In this document: piece after piece, positions 36,198 through 44,728 of the stretch | Layout of the letters: the number at the start of each line of letters is the position of its first letter | Numbering within the stretch: position 1 is the first letter of the stretch | Origin: Bradyrhizobium archetypum | GTDB taxonomy: Bacteria > Pseudomonadota > Alphaproteobacteria > Rhizobiales > Xanthobacteraceae | Direction of reading: 5' to 3' | Length of the DNA stretch: 64,000 bases | NCBI RefSeq assembly: GCF_013114835.1 | Contig: NZ_JAAVLW010000004.1 | Location: 1-64,000 of the forward strand | The notes under the pieces: generated by a model | What the model saw: only the letters and a program-made list of their open reading frames with translations | Told to the model about the DNA's origin: nothing | The model's database searches: none | Made by a program: the position numbers and the translations under genes

Positions 36198-37136
36198 ATG
36201 AGCGACGCAACCGCCCGCGTTGCCGACTCGACCGGCAACTGGGTCGACACGCGCGCGCCGGCCTGGTCGCGGCCTTATTTGCGGCTTTCCCGTTATGACC
36301 GTCCGATCGGCTCCTGGCTGCTCTTGATGCCGTGCTGGTGGTCGGCGGCGCTGGCTGCCGGAATCGCGCGCGACGTTTCGCAATTGCCGCTCGTGATCGT
36401 GCTGTTCTTGATCGGCGCCTTCGTCATGCGCGGGGCAGGGTGCGCCTGGAACGACATCACCGATCGCGACCTCGACGCCAGCGTCGAGCGCACGCGGTCG
36501 CGGCCGTTGCCCGCCGGGCAGATCAGCGTGACCCAGGCGTTTGCCTTCCTAGTCCTGCAGGCGCTGATCGGGCTTCTTGTGCTGTTGCAGTTCAACCGCT
36601 TCGCGATTCTGACCGGCATCGCCTCGCTCGTGATCGTCGCGATCTATCCCTTCATGAAACGGATCACCTGGTGGCCCCAGGTCGTGCTCGGCCTGGCGTT
36701 CTCCTGGGGAGCGCTGATGGGATTTGCCGTCACGCTCGGCCGGATCGATCTCACCGCGCTTGCGCTCTATGCCGGCTCGATCGCCTGGGTGATCGGCTAT
36801 GACACGATCTACGCGCATCAGGACGCCGAGGACGACGCGCTGATCGGCATCAAGTCCACGGCGCGCCTGTTCGGCGCGCGCACCCATCTGGCGCTCGCGG
36901 TATTATATTCGCTCGCCGTGATCCTGATCGGCACAGCCCTGACGCTGGGCGGCGCCCGCTGGCCGGCATGGATCGGGCTGGTCGCGTTTGCTGCGCATCT
37001 CGCCTGGCAGATCAAACGGCTCGACATCAGTGATCCCGCGCTGTGCTTGCGCCTCTTCAAATCCAACCGCGATGCGGGGCTGTTGCTGTGTGCGGGACTG
37101 TTGGTTGATGCGGTGATGCGCGCGCAGATCTCGTAG
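36198..37136 (+). CDS. ubiA: 4-hydroxybenzoate octaprenyltransferase UbiA
   Basis: 312 residues with eight or nine membrane segments. The two Asp-rich prenyl-diphosphate sites are visible: NDITDRDLDASVERTRSRPL, and DTIYAHQDAEDD in the second. It attaches the polyprenyl chain to 4-hydroxybenzoate in ubiquinone synthesis, in the inner membrane. The start region is RPYLRLSRYDRPIGSWLLL, typical for UbiA. Confidence 0.95.
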   Translation: MSDATARVADSTGNWVDTRAPAWSRPYLRLSRYDRPIGSWLLLMPCWWSAALAAGIARDVSQLPLVIVLFLIGAFVMRGAGCAWNDITDRDLDASVERTRSRPLPAGQISVTQAFAFLVLQALIGLLVLLQFNRFAILTGIASLVIVAIYPFMKRITWWPQVVLGLAFSWGALMGFAVTLGRIDLTALALYAGSIAWVIGYDTIYAHQDAEDDALIGIKSTARLFGARTHLALAVLYSLAVILIGTALTLGGARWPAWIGLVAFAAHLAWQIKRLDISDPALCLRLFKSNRDAGLLLCAGLLVDAVMRAQIS

Positions 37137-37329
37137 GTGGGCAAAAGGAGCGGCAGCGACGTGCCTACCATTATCACCGACCTCGCTGCTTGATGGTGGG
37201 CACGCTGTCGCTCTGCCCATCCTGCGGCGTCCGTGATGTGACTGCCCGACGGGCAAATCGCTTCTGATTTTCAGAAATCGTGTCAAGCCCGCAAATCAAA
37301 AATATTCCGCTTTCGTTCTCACCCAAATC

Positions 37330-37745
37330 AGTCGCATAACTTCGCCCGTCTCACGGCGGAAGAGGGGCGCTCGCGAACGTCACGAACGCGCGGTGGGATG
37401 CGATGGACGCGGATGGCGCGAGAGACGTTGCGCGCGGTAAGCGTACGGCGAAGTCGTGTGGTTCGGACGCCGCGGTGCTGGCGTTAAGTCCTTTGAGAAG
37501 CGAAAGCTGCTCAGGGGCGACGGAGGCAAAAGAGCCGTTCTCCGGGGAGAGCACGAAGTAAGCCGTAAAGCCATTGCGCAGGGAAGGCCGGGATGCTCCC
37601 GCTGTACCTGTATGCTCGTGTGCATTTTCTTTTTGCGCAAGCAGCACACGAGACCGCGGGTGCGGCGCGCACCCGGTCTTCCCTGCGCCCTCTGAATTGG
37701 AGAGGGCGGGCAAAGAAGACGCAAAGCTCGGGCAGTTCATGTCGC
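37330..37745 (+). repeat. Long dispersed intergenic element with RNA-like folding, Bradyrhizobium type
   Basis: About 415 bases of non-protein-looking sequence between ubiA and the next gene. The left part (about 37330-37560) contains short interrupted frames, for example one from 37413 that stops after 24 codons. The right part (37576-37706) holds several perfect stems, described separately. I recall closely similar sequences in many Bradyrhizobium intergenic regions, where they are often mis-annotated as small proteins containing RGEHEVSRKAIAQGRP. It is immediately followed by a family B repeat. Confidence 0.6.
37576..37706 (+). ncRNA. Candidate structured RNA inside the long dispersed element
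   Basis: Perfect complementary arms seen directly: P1 GCGCAGGGAAG (37576-37586) with CTTCCCTGCGC (37678-37688), 11 pairs closing about 91 bases; inside it GGGA/TCCC (37590-37600), CTCGTGTGC (37615-37623) with GCACACGAG (37644-37652), and GGGTGCG (37658-37664) with CGCACCC (37668-37674), extended by GACC/GGTC. A last hairpin CCCTCT/AGAGGG (37688-37706) follows P1. This is a multi-branch fold. Strand and transcription are not proven. Confidence 0.45.
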
Positions 37746-37769
37746 GAGATCGCCGCCGCATATTCAGTC

Positions 37770-37866
37770 GTCATCCCCGCGAAGGCGGGGGATCCAGTAT
37801 TCCAGAAGCGCAGTGATCGAACCGAGAAGCCGCGGCGTACTGGATCCCCGCCTTCACGGGGATGAC
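37770..37866. repeat. Palindromic intergenic repeat, family B
   Basis: It begins gtcatccccgcgaaggcggg and ends ccgccttcacggggatgac, a long near-perfect inverted repeat around a central tactggatcc-type block. Related copies are at 10774, 49633 and 52864. Confidence 0.85.
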
Positions 37867-37893
37867 AGCGGTGTGTGCGGTGCTAACGCAGCG

Positions 37894-37921
37894 TCATTGC
37901 GAGCGAAGCGAAGCAATCCAT
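37894..37921. repeat. Short repeat fragment next to the DUF6101-like gene
   Basis: The block cattgcgagcgaagcgaagc followed by aatccatg is a sequence I recognise as a very common rhizobial intergenic repeat. Only one copy is seen here. It lies between the family B element and the stop of the next gene. Confidence 0.5.
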
Positions 37922-37943
37922 GCGGCGGCTGATGCGTCCAAAC

Positions 37944-38480
37944 TCAATCCCGCGCGATGATCTCGCGCTCGTCGTGATGAACGGTCTCGCTGTTGCCGAG
38001 ATTGCCGAGCCGGCGCCGCACCAAAAATTTCGGGCGCCGGGCGCGGATCGCGTTGTGGCGGCGGCGGCGCGCGGCCGGTTCGCGATCGTCACCTTCCGCC
38101 AGCAGCGGCAGCGCGAAGATGTCGCTCCACATCTGCCAGGCGGAGGCGATCTCCTCGTGGTCGGAGCTCACGCACAAGGGAATGTTCAAGGATGGGTCGC
38201 GATGCGCCAGCACCAGCATCTGTGCGTCGTGGTCGAGACCACGCAGCGCAACGCCAAGAAAGTCGCTGACGCGAACGTTGATCGCCATCCGCATGCCCTT
38301 GACGGCACGGTGCAGCACGACGCGTTCGCGATGAAGTTCGATCCTGCGCACGCCGCCGTCTGCGCGGGTGTCATGCGCATGGAAGCTGAGCGGCAGAGAA
38401 AGAGGGTCGAGCCGCAGTGCACGGCTCGACCCGGCGGGATTGATCCCGCTTGTTGATGTTTGACGCCTCACGGCTCTCAT
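37944..38480 (-). CDS. DUF6101-like basic protein of unknown function
   Basis: 178 residues from ATG 38480; GTG 38471 is an alternative start. It shows the blocks INPAGSSRALRLDPLSLPLS, RIELHRERVVLHRAVKGMRM and VRVSDFLGVALRGLDHDAQM, then a highly basic stretch (REPAARRRRHNAIRARRPKF). I associate this pattern with DUF6101 proteins of Bradyrhizobium, but from memory only. There is no signal peptide or membrane segment. The PilZ-like beta content (VRVSDFLGVALR) is suggestive but unproven. Confidence 0.6.
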   Translation of the reverse strand: MRAVRRQTSTSGINPAGSSRALRLDPLSLPLSFHAHDTRADGGVRRIELHRERVVLHRAVKGMRMAINVRVSDFLGVALRGLDHDAQMLVLAHRDPSLNIPLCVSSDHEEIASAWQMWSDIFALPLLAEGDDREPAARRRRHNAIRARRPKFLVRRRLGNLGNSETVHHDEREIIARD

Positions 38481-38760
38481 CTCCCCGCCGGGATTATGTT
38501 CCCGGTCGATGCGCGAGACCTTAGCGGAAGCCTTTCCGTTTCGCCTTAAAAAGCCTGGTTAAGGAGTGGTCACCCGCCCTGGATCTCCTCGCATGATTGA
38601 CAAGACCTTGGCGCGCATGATTGACGAGACCTTGCGCCAACACCGAAAATGTTTGGTATTTGGCGGCGCAAAATGCTTGAAATCCCCGTGATTCCGGCAC
38701 ATCTGAAGACCTTGGCGATTTGCGCCCTCGGCCCCCCCTTCAATGTCAGGGATTTTGTTT

Positions 38761-40161
38761 GTGAACTCTTCACCATCCAGCGCGTCGCCGCTTTCAAAAG
38801 CTTCCGAGGCTTCCGACCTGTTCGATCAATCGGCGCTCTCGACACTGGCGCAGCGGCTGGTCGAGGCCGCCAGGCGCGCCGGCGCGGACGCGGCGGACGC
38901 GGTGGCGGTGCGCGGGGTGTCGCAAGGGGTCGAGGTCCGCGATGGCCGGGTCGAGGAATCCGAGCGGTCCGAAGGTGACGACGTCGGATTGCGCGTGCTG
39001 GTTGGCCAGCGCCAGGCGGTGGTATCGACCAACGATATATCCGGCGACGGCGTCGCCAAGCTCGCCGAGCGGGCGGTCGCGATGGCGCGCGTCGCACCTG
39101 ACGATAAATATGTCGGTCTCGCCGATCCCGCGCTGCTGGCGCGCGAGTTCGCCGATCTCGATCTGCTCGACCGCAATATTCCGACGACGAGCGAACTGGA
39201 GCGCCGCGCCTGCGAGGCGGAGGCCGCGGCCCTTGCGGTCAAGGGCGTAACCAAATCGGGCGGCGCGTCTGCTTCGAGCGGCATCGGCGGCATGGTGCTG
39301 GTGACCTCGACCGGCTTCCACGGCTCCTACCTTCGCTCCAGCCACGGCATCTCAATGACCGCGATCTCGGGCGAAGGCACCGGCATGGAGCGCGATTACG
39401 ATTTCACCTCGGCGCCGCACGCGTCCGACCTCGATTCGCCCGAAAGCGTCGGCCGCAGGGCAGGCGAGCGCACCGTCGCCCGCGCCAATCCGCGCAAGGT
39501 CGAGACCTGCAAGGTGCCGGTCGTGTACGATCCGCGGGTATCGGGATCCCTGATCGGCCATCTCGTCGGCGCAATCAACGGCGCCTCAATCGCGCGCAAG
39601 ACCAGCTTCCTGAAAGACCGGATGGGCGAGCAATTGTTCGCCAAGAACATCCGCATCATCGACGATCCGCTTAGGGTTCGCGGCCTGCGCTCGCAAACCT
39701 TCGACGCCGAGGGCGTCAAGGTGAAGAAGCTCGCGCTCATCGACGAGGGCGTGCTGACCACGTGGCTGCTCGATTGCGCCACCGCGCGCGAACTTGGACT
39801 GGTCACGACCGGGCATGCCCATCGCGGCGTATCGTCCTCGCCCTCACCGGGATCGTATAATTTGCATCTCGAACCGGGCGAGTTGACGCCGAAGGAACTG
39901 ATCTCCGACATCAAGCAGGGGTTTTACGTCACCGACCTGATCGGCTCCGGGGTCAACGGCGTGACCGGCGATTACAGCCGCGGCGCCTCGGGCTTCTGGA
40001 TCGAGAACGGCGAGATCACTTATCCCGTCAGCGAGGTGACGATCGCGGGCCATCTGCTGCCGATGTTCAAATCGCTGGTTCCCGCCAACGATCTGGAATT
40101 TCGTTACGGCATCAACGCGCCGACCGTGCGCATCGAGGGGCTGACGCTTGGCGGACGTTGA
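38761..40161 (+). CDS. pmbA: TldD/PmbA-family protein (PmbA/TldE)
   Basis: 466 residues from GTG 38761, preceded by AGGGA; ATG 38743 would add six residues but lacks a ribosome-binding site. Hallmarks are the N-terminal GVEVRDGRVEESERSEGDDV and GLRVLVGQRQAVVSTNDIS, the glycine-rich GGASASSGIGGMVLVTSTGF, and the late GSGVNGVTGDYSRGASGFWI. PmbA pairs with the metalloprotease TldD; TldE/PmbA itself lacks the HExxxH zinc motif, as here. No tldD is in the window. The next gene starts before this stop. Confidence 0.92.
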   Translation: MNSSPSSASPLSKASEASDLFDQSALSTLAQRLVEAARRAGADAADAVAVRGVSQGVEVRDGRVEESERSEGDDVGLRVLVGQRQAVVSTNDISGDGVAKLAERAVAMARVAPDDKYVGLADPALLAREFADLDLLDRNIPTTSELERRACEAEAAALAVKGVTKSGGASASSGIGGMVLVTSTGFHGSYLRSSHGISMTAISGEGTGMERDYDFTSAPHASDLDSPESVGRRAGERTVARANPRKVETCKVPVVYDPRVSGSLIGHLVGAINGASIARKTSFLKDRMGEQLFAKNIRIIDDPLRVRGLRSQTFDAEGVKVKKLALIDEGVLTTWLLDCATARELGLVTTGHAHRGVSSSPSPGSYNLHLEPGELTPKELISDIKQGFYVTDLIGSGVNGVTGDYSRGASGFWIENGEITYPVSEVTIAGHLLPMFKSLVPANDLEFRYGINAPTVRIEGLTLGGR

Positions 40162-40957
40162 TACCGCCGAGCGGGTCTGGGCGCGCGATGCCGCGCTGCT
40201 CAAGGGCACCGTGCGCGAAGCCGGCGCGCTGGCGCTGTCGCTGTTTCGCACCGAGTTGAAGAACTGGACCAAGGGCGCTTCGTCGCCGGTCTCCGAGGCT
40301 GATATCGCCGTCAACGATCTCATCGAGCAGCGGCTGCGCGCGGCAACGCCGGATTATGGCTGGCTGTCCGAGGAAAGCGTCGACGACGATACGCGACTTG
40401 GCAAGGAACTGGTCTGGATCGTCGATCCGATCGACGGCACCCGCGCCTATCTTGGACACCGCGAAGACTGGTGCGTGAGCGTGGCGCTGATCGTGGGATC
40501 AGTGCCGGTGCTGGCGGCGGTGTTCGCGCCGGCCAGCGACGAATTCTTCTTCGCGATGCGCGGCAAGGGCACCACGCTCAACGACAGGCCGGTGCGCGCA
40601 ACCGCAGGAACGGATCTCGATTTTTCCCGCATGGCTGGCCCGAAGCCGCTGGTGCAGCGGCTGAGTTCGTCGCCGAACGAGATCAGGCTGCATCCGCGAA
40701 TCGGATCGCTGGCGCTGCGGCTGTGCCGAGTCGCCGACGGCAGTCTCGATGCCGCTTTTGCAGGCGGCCAGAGTCGGGACTGGGACCTTGCCGCAGCGAA
40801 TTTGATCGTGCAGGAAGCGAATGGTAGAATGACCGCGCTCTCGGGGGATGCGATTGAGTACAATCGCCGGGAGGTGGTGCACGGGATGCTGGTGGCGGCA
40901 GGACACGATCGGCATGCGCGCATTGTCGAGCATTTCCGGGATCGTCGGTTGCCCTGA
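40148..40957 (+). CDS. Inositol monophosphatase-family phosphatase (SuhB/CysQ type)
   Basis: 269 residues starting at TTG 40148, 14 bases inside pmbA. Metal-binding motifs are visible: LSEESVDDD, WIVDPIDGTRAYLG and GGQSRDWDLAAANLIVQEAN. Members hydrolyse inositol phosphates or 3'-phosphoadenosine 5'-phosphate. The TTG start and overlap suggest coupled translation with pmbA. The exact substrate cannot be told from the sequence. Downstream, the lipid A gene group follows on the same strand. Confidence 0.88.
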   Translation: MADVDTAERVWARDAALLKGTVREAGALALSLFRTELKNWTKGASSPVSEADIAVNDLIEQRLRAATPDYGWLSEESVDDDTRLGKELVWIVDPIDGTRAYLGHREDWCVSVALIVGSVPVLAAVFAPASDEFFFAMRGKGTTLNDRPVRATAGTDLDFSRMAGPKPLVQRLSSSPNEIRLHPRIGSLALRLCRVADGSLDAAFAGGQSRDWDLAAANLIVQEANGRMTALSGDAIEYNRREVVHGMLVAAGHDRHARIVEHFRDRRLP

Positions 40958-41050
40958 ATCGGTCGAAATCCGTGCCACAAATCATCCCATTCATACCGCG
41001 ATTCACGATATCGCTCATGCTTGCCGGGCATCTCGTTAGGAAAGACCATC

Positions 41051-41299
41051 ATGCCAGATAATGCCCCGCAGCAACTGCTGCATCTCGTCATCGGCGGCGA
41101 GTTGACGGATCTCGAACACGTAACGTTCAAGGATCTCGACCAGGTCGACATCGTCGGCGTGTATCCCAATTACGCGTCCGCTTATGCGGCCTGGAAGGCG
41201 AAGGCGCAGCAGACCGTGGACAACGCCCACATGCGCTACTTCGTGGTTCACCTCCACCGGCTGCTGGATCCAGGTCAAGACACGAAGTCCTCCAGTTGA
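41051..41299 (+). CDS. DUF4170 domain-containing protein
   Basis: 82 residues from ATG 41051. It shows QQLLHLVIGGELTDLEHVTF, FKDLDQVDIVGVYPNYASAY and the end MRYFVVHLHRLLDP. This small domain is widely found beside the acyltransferase and waaA genes of alphaproteobacteria, as here, and has no known function. Its stop TGA overlaps the TTG start of the acyltransferase gene. Confidence 0.88.
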   Translation: MPDNAPQQLLHLVIGGELTDLEHVTFKDLDQVDIVGVYPNYASAYAAWKAKAQQTVDNAHMRYFVVHLHRLLDPGQDTKSSS

Positions 41300-42009
41300 A
41301 ACGCCTCCTTCGCGATTTGCTGCGCAGCACCTTCGTTCAGCGCGCGCTGGGTGTGCTTGCGGCCGAATATCTGCGGCTGGTCTGGCTGACCAACCGCTTT
41401 AGCTATGAGCCGGCCGACGTCTATCAGCGGGTCGAGCCGGAGATGCCGGCGATTTTCGCGTTCTGGCACGGCCAGCACTTCATGACGCCGTTCATCAAGA
41501 CCAAGGAGAGCTACCGCGCCAAGGTCCTGATCTCGCGGCACCGCGACGGCGAATTCAATGCGATTGCTGCCGAACGGCTCGGCATCGGAACCATCAGGGG
41601 ATCGGGCGACCATGGTGGCGCGTTTCACCGCAAGGGCGGCGTCGGCGCCTTCAGGGAGATGGTGCAGGCGCTGGAAGGTGGCTGGAACGTTGCAACCACC
41701 GCCGACGTACCCAAGCGCGCCCGCATTGCGGGCCTTGGCGTCATCATGCTGGCGCGGGAGTCCGGCCGGCCGATCATGCCCTTTGCGATGGTGACCAGCC
41801 GCTTTATCCGGTTGAAGAACTGGGACTCCACCACCATCAATTTGCCATTCGGCCGCGGTGCGTTGGTCGGCATCGAGGCGGTTCATGTGCCGCCGGACGC
41901 CGATGCCGAGACTATGGAAAAGCTGCGTCTTCAGGTAGAAGCTTATCTGAACGAAGCGACTCGTCGCGCCTATAAGGCCGTCGGGCGTCCGGAGGCCGCT
42001 CTTGGCTAA
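41296..42009 (+). CDS. Lysophospholipid acyltransferase family protein (DUF374)
   Basis: 237 residues from TTG 41296 (MKRLLRDLLRSTFVQRALGV). The DUF374/PlsC-like core is visible: FAFWHGQHFMTPFIK (an H-x-Q in place of HxxxxD), ISRHRDGEFNAIAAERLGIG and GIGTIRGSGDHGGAFHRKGG. DUF374 proteins are inner-membrane-associated and act in lipid A or phospholipid modification. The gene overlaps DUF4170 upstream and waaA downstream by a few bases, and is clearly part of this operon. Confidence 0.9.
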   Translation: MKRLLRDLLRSTFVQRALGVLAAEYLRLVWLTNRFSYEPADVYQRVEPEMPAIFAFWHGQHFMTPFIKTKESYRAKVLISRHRDGEFNAIAAERLGIGTIRGSGDHGGAFHRKGGVGAFREMVQALEGGWNVATTADVPKRARIAGLGVIMLARESGRPIMPFAMVTSRFIRLKNWDSTTINLPFGRGALVGIEAVHVPPDADAETMEKLRLQVEAYLNEATRRAYKAVGRPEAALG

Positions 42010-43306
42010 CTCGCTGCCGATGACGCTGCGCGTCTACCGGAAACTGTCGTCCGCGATGGTGCCGCTATCGCCTGCGCTGATCAGTCGGCGGTTGAGGCTC
42101 GGCAAGGAGGACCCGGCGCGGGTCGGCGAGCGCCGCGGCATGAGCGCCGATGTTCGTCCCGCAGGTCCCCTGGTGTGGATTCATGGCGCCAGCGTCGGCG
42201 AGGTATTGGCGGCGGCGGCGCTGATCGAGCGGCTGCGGGCCTTGAACCTGCGCATCCTCCTGACTTCGGGCACGGTGACCTCGGCCGCGATCGTCGCCAA
42301 GCGGTTTCCCCGCGATGTCATCCATCAATACGTGCCCTACGACTCGCCACGCTACGTAGCCCGATTCCTCGATCACTGGCGTCCGTCGCTTGCGATGTTC
42401 ATCGAATCCGACCTGTGGCCGAACCTGATTCTGTCGAGCGCCGCGCGGCGGCTGCCGATGGTGCTGATCAACGGGCGGATGTCGCAACGCTCGTTTCCGC
42501 GCTGGCGCCGGGTCGCCGGCACCATTTCGGCGCTGCTGGACAAGTTCGACGTCTGCCTGGCGCAGTCGCAGACCGATGCGGATCGTTTTGCCGCGCTGGG
42601 GAGCCGCAACGTCATTGTCACGGGAAACCTCAAGCTCGATGTGCCCGCTCCGCCGGCCGATGCGAACAAGCTGGATATGTTGATGTCGATGACGCGCGGC
42701 CGCCCGGTGGTGGTTGCGGCCTCCACGCATCCCGGCGAGGAAGAGATCCTGACCGAAACCCATCGCACGCTCGCCCGCTATTTTCCAAAGCTGTTGACCG
42801 TGATCGTGCCGCGGCATCCCGATCGCGGCGAAGCGATCGCCCGCATGATCGCAGCAAGTGGCCTCAATCCCAGCCTGCGCTCGCGCGAGGAATTGCCGAC
42901 CGCCACCACCGACATCTATGTTGCCGACACCATGGGCGAACTGGGATTGTTCTACCGCCTGGCGCCGATCGTGTTCATGGGCGGATCGCTGGTCGAGCAT
43001 GGCGGGCAAAATCCGATCGAGGCGATCAAGCTCGGTGCGTCGATCGTCCACGGTCCCCACGTCTTCAATTTCACTGACGTCTATGAAGCCCTCGATTCGG
43101 CCGGCGGCGCGCGGCGGGCCGATACGCCGGAAGCGCTGGTGAAGCAGTTCGGGCAGATGCTCGCCGATCCCAGGGCGCGCGAGGCCGTGCTTACCGCCTC
43201 CGAGCGTGTGGTCGGTCAGCTCGGCGGCGCGCTGGAGCGAACGCTCTCGGCACTTGAGCCGTATTTGCTGCAATTGCGGATCGAGATGGGAGCCGCCAAT
43301 GCGTGA
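42002..43306 (+). CDS. waaA: 3-deoxy-D-manno-octulosonic acid transferase WaaA (KdtA)
   Basis: 434 residues from TTG 42002, overlapping the acyltransferase stop by eight bases; ATG 42020 is an alternative. The N-terminal Glyco_transf_N domain shows GPLVWIHGASVGEVLAAAAL, then FIESDLWPNLILSSAARRLP; the second domain shows FMGGSLVEHGGQNPIEAIKL. It adds Kdo residues to lipid IVA in the cytoplasmic leaflet. The next gene, lpxK, starts inside its last codons. Confidence 0.96.
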   Translation: MANSLPMTLRVYRKLSSAMVPLSPALISRRLRLGKEDPARVGERRGMSADVRPAGPLVWIHGASVGEVLAAAALIERLRALNLRILLTSGTVTSAAIVAKRFPRDVIHQYVPYDSPRYVARFLDHWRPSLAMFIESDLWPNLILSSAARRLPMVLINGRMSQRSFPRWRRVAGTISALLDKFDVCLAQSQTDADRFAALGSRNVIVTGNLKLDVPAPPADANKLDMLMSMTRGRPVVVAASTHPGEEEILTETHRTLARYFPKLLTVIVPRHPDRGEAIARMIAASGLNPSLRSREELPTATTDIYVADTMGELGLFYRLAPIVFMGGSLVEHGGQNPIEAIKLGASIVHGPHVFNFTDVYEALDSAGGARRADTPEALVKQFGQMLADPRAREAVLTASERVVGQLGGALERTLSALEPYLLQLRIEMGAANA

Positions 43307-44312
43307 GCCGGGCTTCTGGCATGGCCCGTCCTCGCTGAACTCGCATCTGTTGAAACCGCTTGGCGCGCTCTATGGCGCCATCGCCGCCAAGCGCCTGCGG
43401 CGCAAGGGATTGAATGCCGGCATTCCGGTGCTCTGTGTCGGCAATTATCACGTCGGCGGTGCCGGCAAGACGCCGACCGTGCTGGCGCTGGCAAAACTCA
43501 TGCGCGAGCTCGGCGAGACACCGGTTGTGCTGAGCCGCGGCTATGGCGGCGAATTGCGCGGGCCCGTCAGGGTCGATCCGGAGCAGCATGCGGCGGCCGA
43601 TGTGGGCGACGAACCGCTGATGTTGGCAGGTCATCTGCCGGTGGTGGTATCGCGCCAGCGCGCCGAAGGCGTGCCGCTGGCGCGGGCGCAAGGCGCCACC
43701 GTTATCTTGATGGACGACGGCTTCCAGAATCCGTCGATCGTCAAGGACGCCTCCTTGATCGTGATCGACAGCCAGCGCGGGGTCGGCAACGGGCAGGTAT
43801 TCCCGGCGGGTCCGCTGCGCGCGCCGCTGCGGCCGCAACTGGCGCGCACCGACGCACTGATCATTGTCGGCGACGGCCATGCCGCCGATCCGGTGGCGGC
43901 CGAGATTGTAGCCCAGGGCAAGCCGGTGTTGCGTGCGCATCTGAAGCCGGATCAGGCCGTGGTGGCACGGCTCCAAGGGCAACGCGTGCTGGCATCTGCC
44001 GGCATCGGCGATCCCGCGCGATTCTTCAACACGCTAAGCGCCAGCGGCATCGATGTCGTCCAGCAGCGCGCTTTCGCCGATCATCATCCATATTCTCAGA
44101 ATGAGATCGAAAGCCTGATCATTGAGGCCAGGCGTGACGGTCTAACGTTGGTGACGACAGAGAAGGATATGGCGCGGCTGCGTCGCGGCGGGAGCCTGCC
44201 GGGTTGGGCGGTAGAGATCGTGCCGTTCGCGGTGACGCTCGAATTCGACGACGCGGCGCTGTTGCGGACGTTCGTCGCGGATCGGTTATTCAAGGCGCGG
44301 GAGAGGCCGTAG
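43299..44312 (+). CDS. lpxK: Tetraacyldisaccharide 4'-kinase LpxK
   Basis: 337 residues from ATG 43299. The P-loop is in VGNYHVGGAGKTPTVLALA, and family blocks VVLSRGYGGELRGPVRVDP and LMDDGFQNPSIVKDASLIVI follow. It phosphorylates the 4' position of the lipid A disaccharide at the inner membrane. It overlaps waaA by eight bases; gene order acyltransferase-waaA-lpxK is a lipid A assembly operon. It converges with the DUF2093 gene, three bases away. Confidence 0.96.
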   Translation: MREPGFWHGPSSLNSHLLKPLGALYGAIAAKRLRRKGLNAGIPVLCVGNYHVGGAGKTPTVLALAKLMRELGETPVVLSRGYGGELRGPVRVDPEQHAAADVGDEPLMLAGHLPVVVSRQRAEGVPLARAQGATVILMDDGFQNPSIVKDASLIVIDSQRGVGNGQVFPAGPLRAPLRPQLARTDALIIVGDGHAADPVAAEIVAQGKPVLRAHLKPDQAVVARLQGQRVLASAGIGDPARFFNTLSASGIDVVQQRAFADHHPYSQNEIESLIIEARRDGLTLVTTEKDMARLRRGGSLPGWAVEIVPFAVTLEFDDAALLRTFVADRLFKARERP

Positions 44313-44315
44313 GGT

Positions 44316-44549
44316 TCATCCCTGCGATTTCAGCGCGCCCGGAAAATGCCGCTGCAGCACGGCGCTCGGAACCGAGTAAGCCTCTTGCAGATCGACGCTC
44401 CAGTACTTCAACTCGTCGAGCGGAATTCGCACGTCGGTAATGGCGCATCGCACATAGGTTCCGGGCGAGATCACGCGGAAATCGCCGTCCAGATATTGCA
44501 CCTGCGCCTCGCCATGGCCCGAGGGGCCGAATTTATTGAGCACCGCCAA
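44316..44549 (-). CDS. DUF2093 domain-containing protein
   Basis: 77 residues: MAVLNKFGPSGHGEAQVQYL and FRVISPGTYVRCAITDVRIP, then LDELKYWSVDLQEAY. It is small and cytoplasmic, with a beta-rich look. DUF2093 genes are commonly found next to lpxK in alphaproteobacteria; the function is unknown. It is convergent with lpxK. A later xseA gene on the same strand fits the conserved order of this region. Confidence 0.88.
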   Translation of the reverse strand: MAVLNKFGPSGHGEAQVQYLDGDFRVISPGTYVRCAITDVRIPLDELKYWSVDLQEAYSVPSAVLQRHFPGALKSQG

Positions 44550-44728
44550 AACTCTCCGATAGGCAGGCCCGCGAGGGCCTCAAATGTATTTTCCGAAATT
44601 CGATCTATCATAGATAGGTCGTACTGTCCGCCCCGGAAACCCACCGACTTGTGATGATTTTGTGCCGGGGCGCATGATAGCCTGGAATTCGCTGTGCCCG
44701 CGGCGCCACAATCATCCGGCCAAAACCG

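Noticed and set aside
37380..37865. Several short overlapping frames on both strands in the ubiA-downstream gap
   Set aside because: They lie in repeated, structured non-coding sequence, differ by frame and carry no motif; treated as spurious.
38743..38760. ATG 38743 as the pmbA start
   Set aside because: No ribosome-binding site before it, whereas AGGGA sits at the right distance before GTG 38761.
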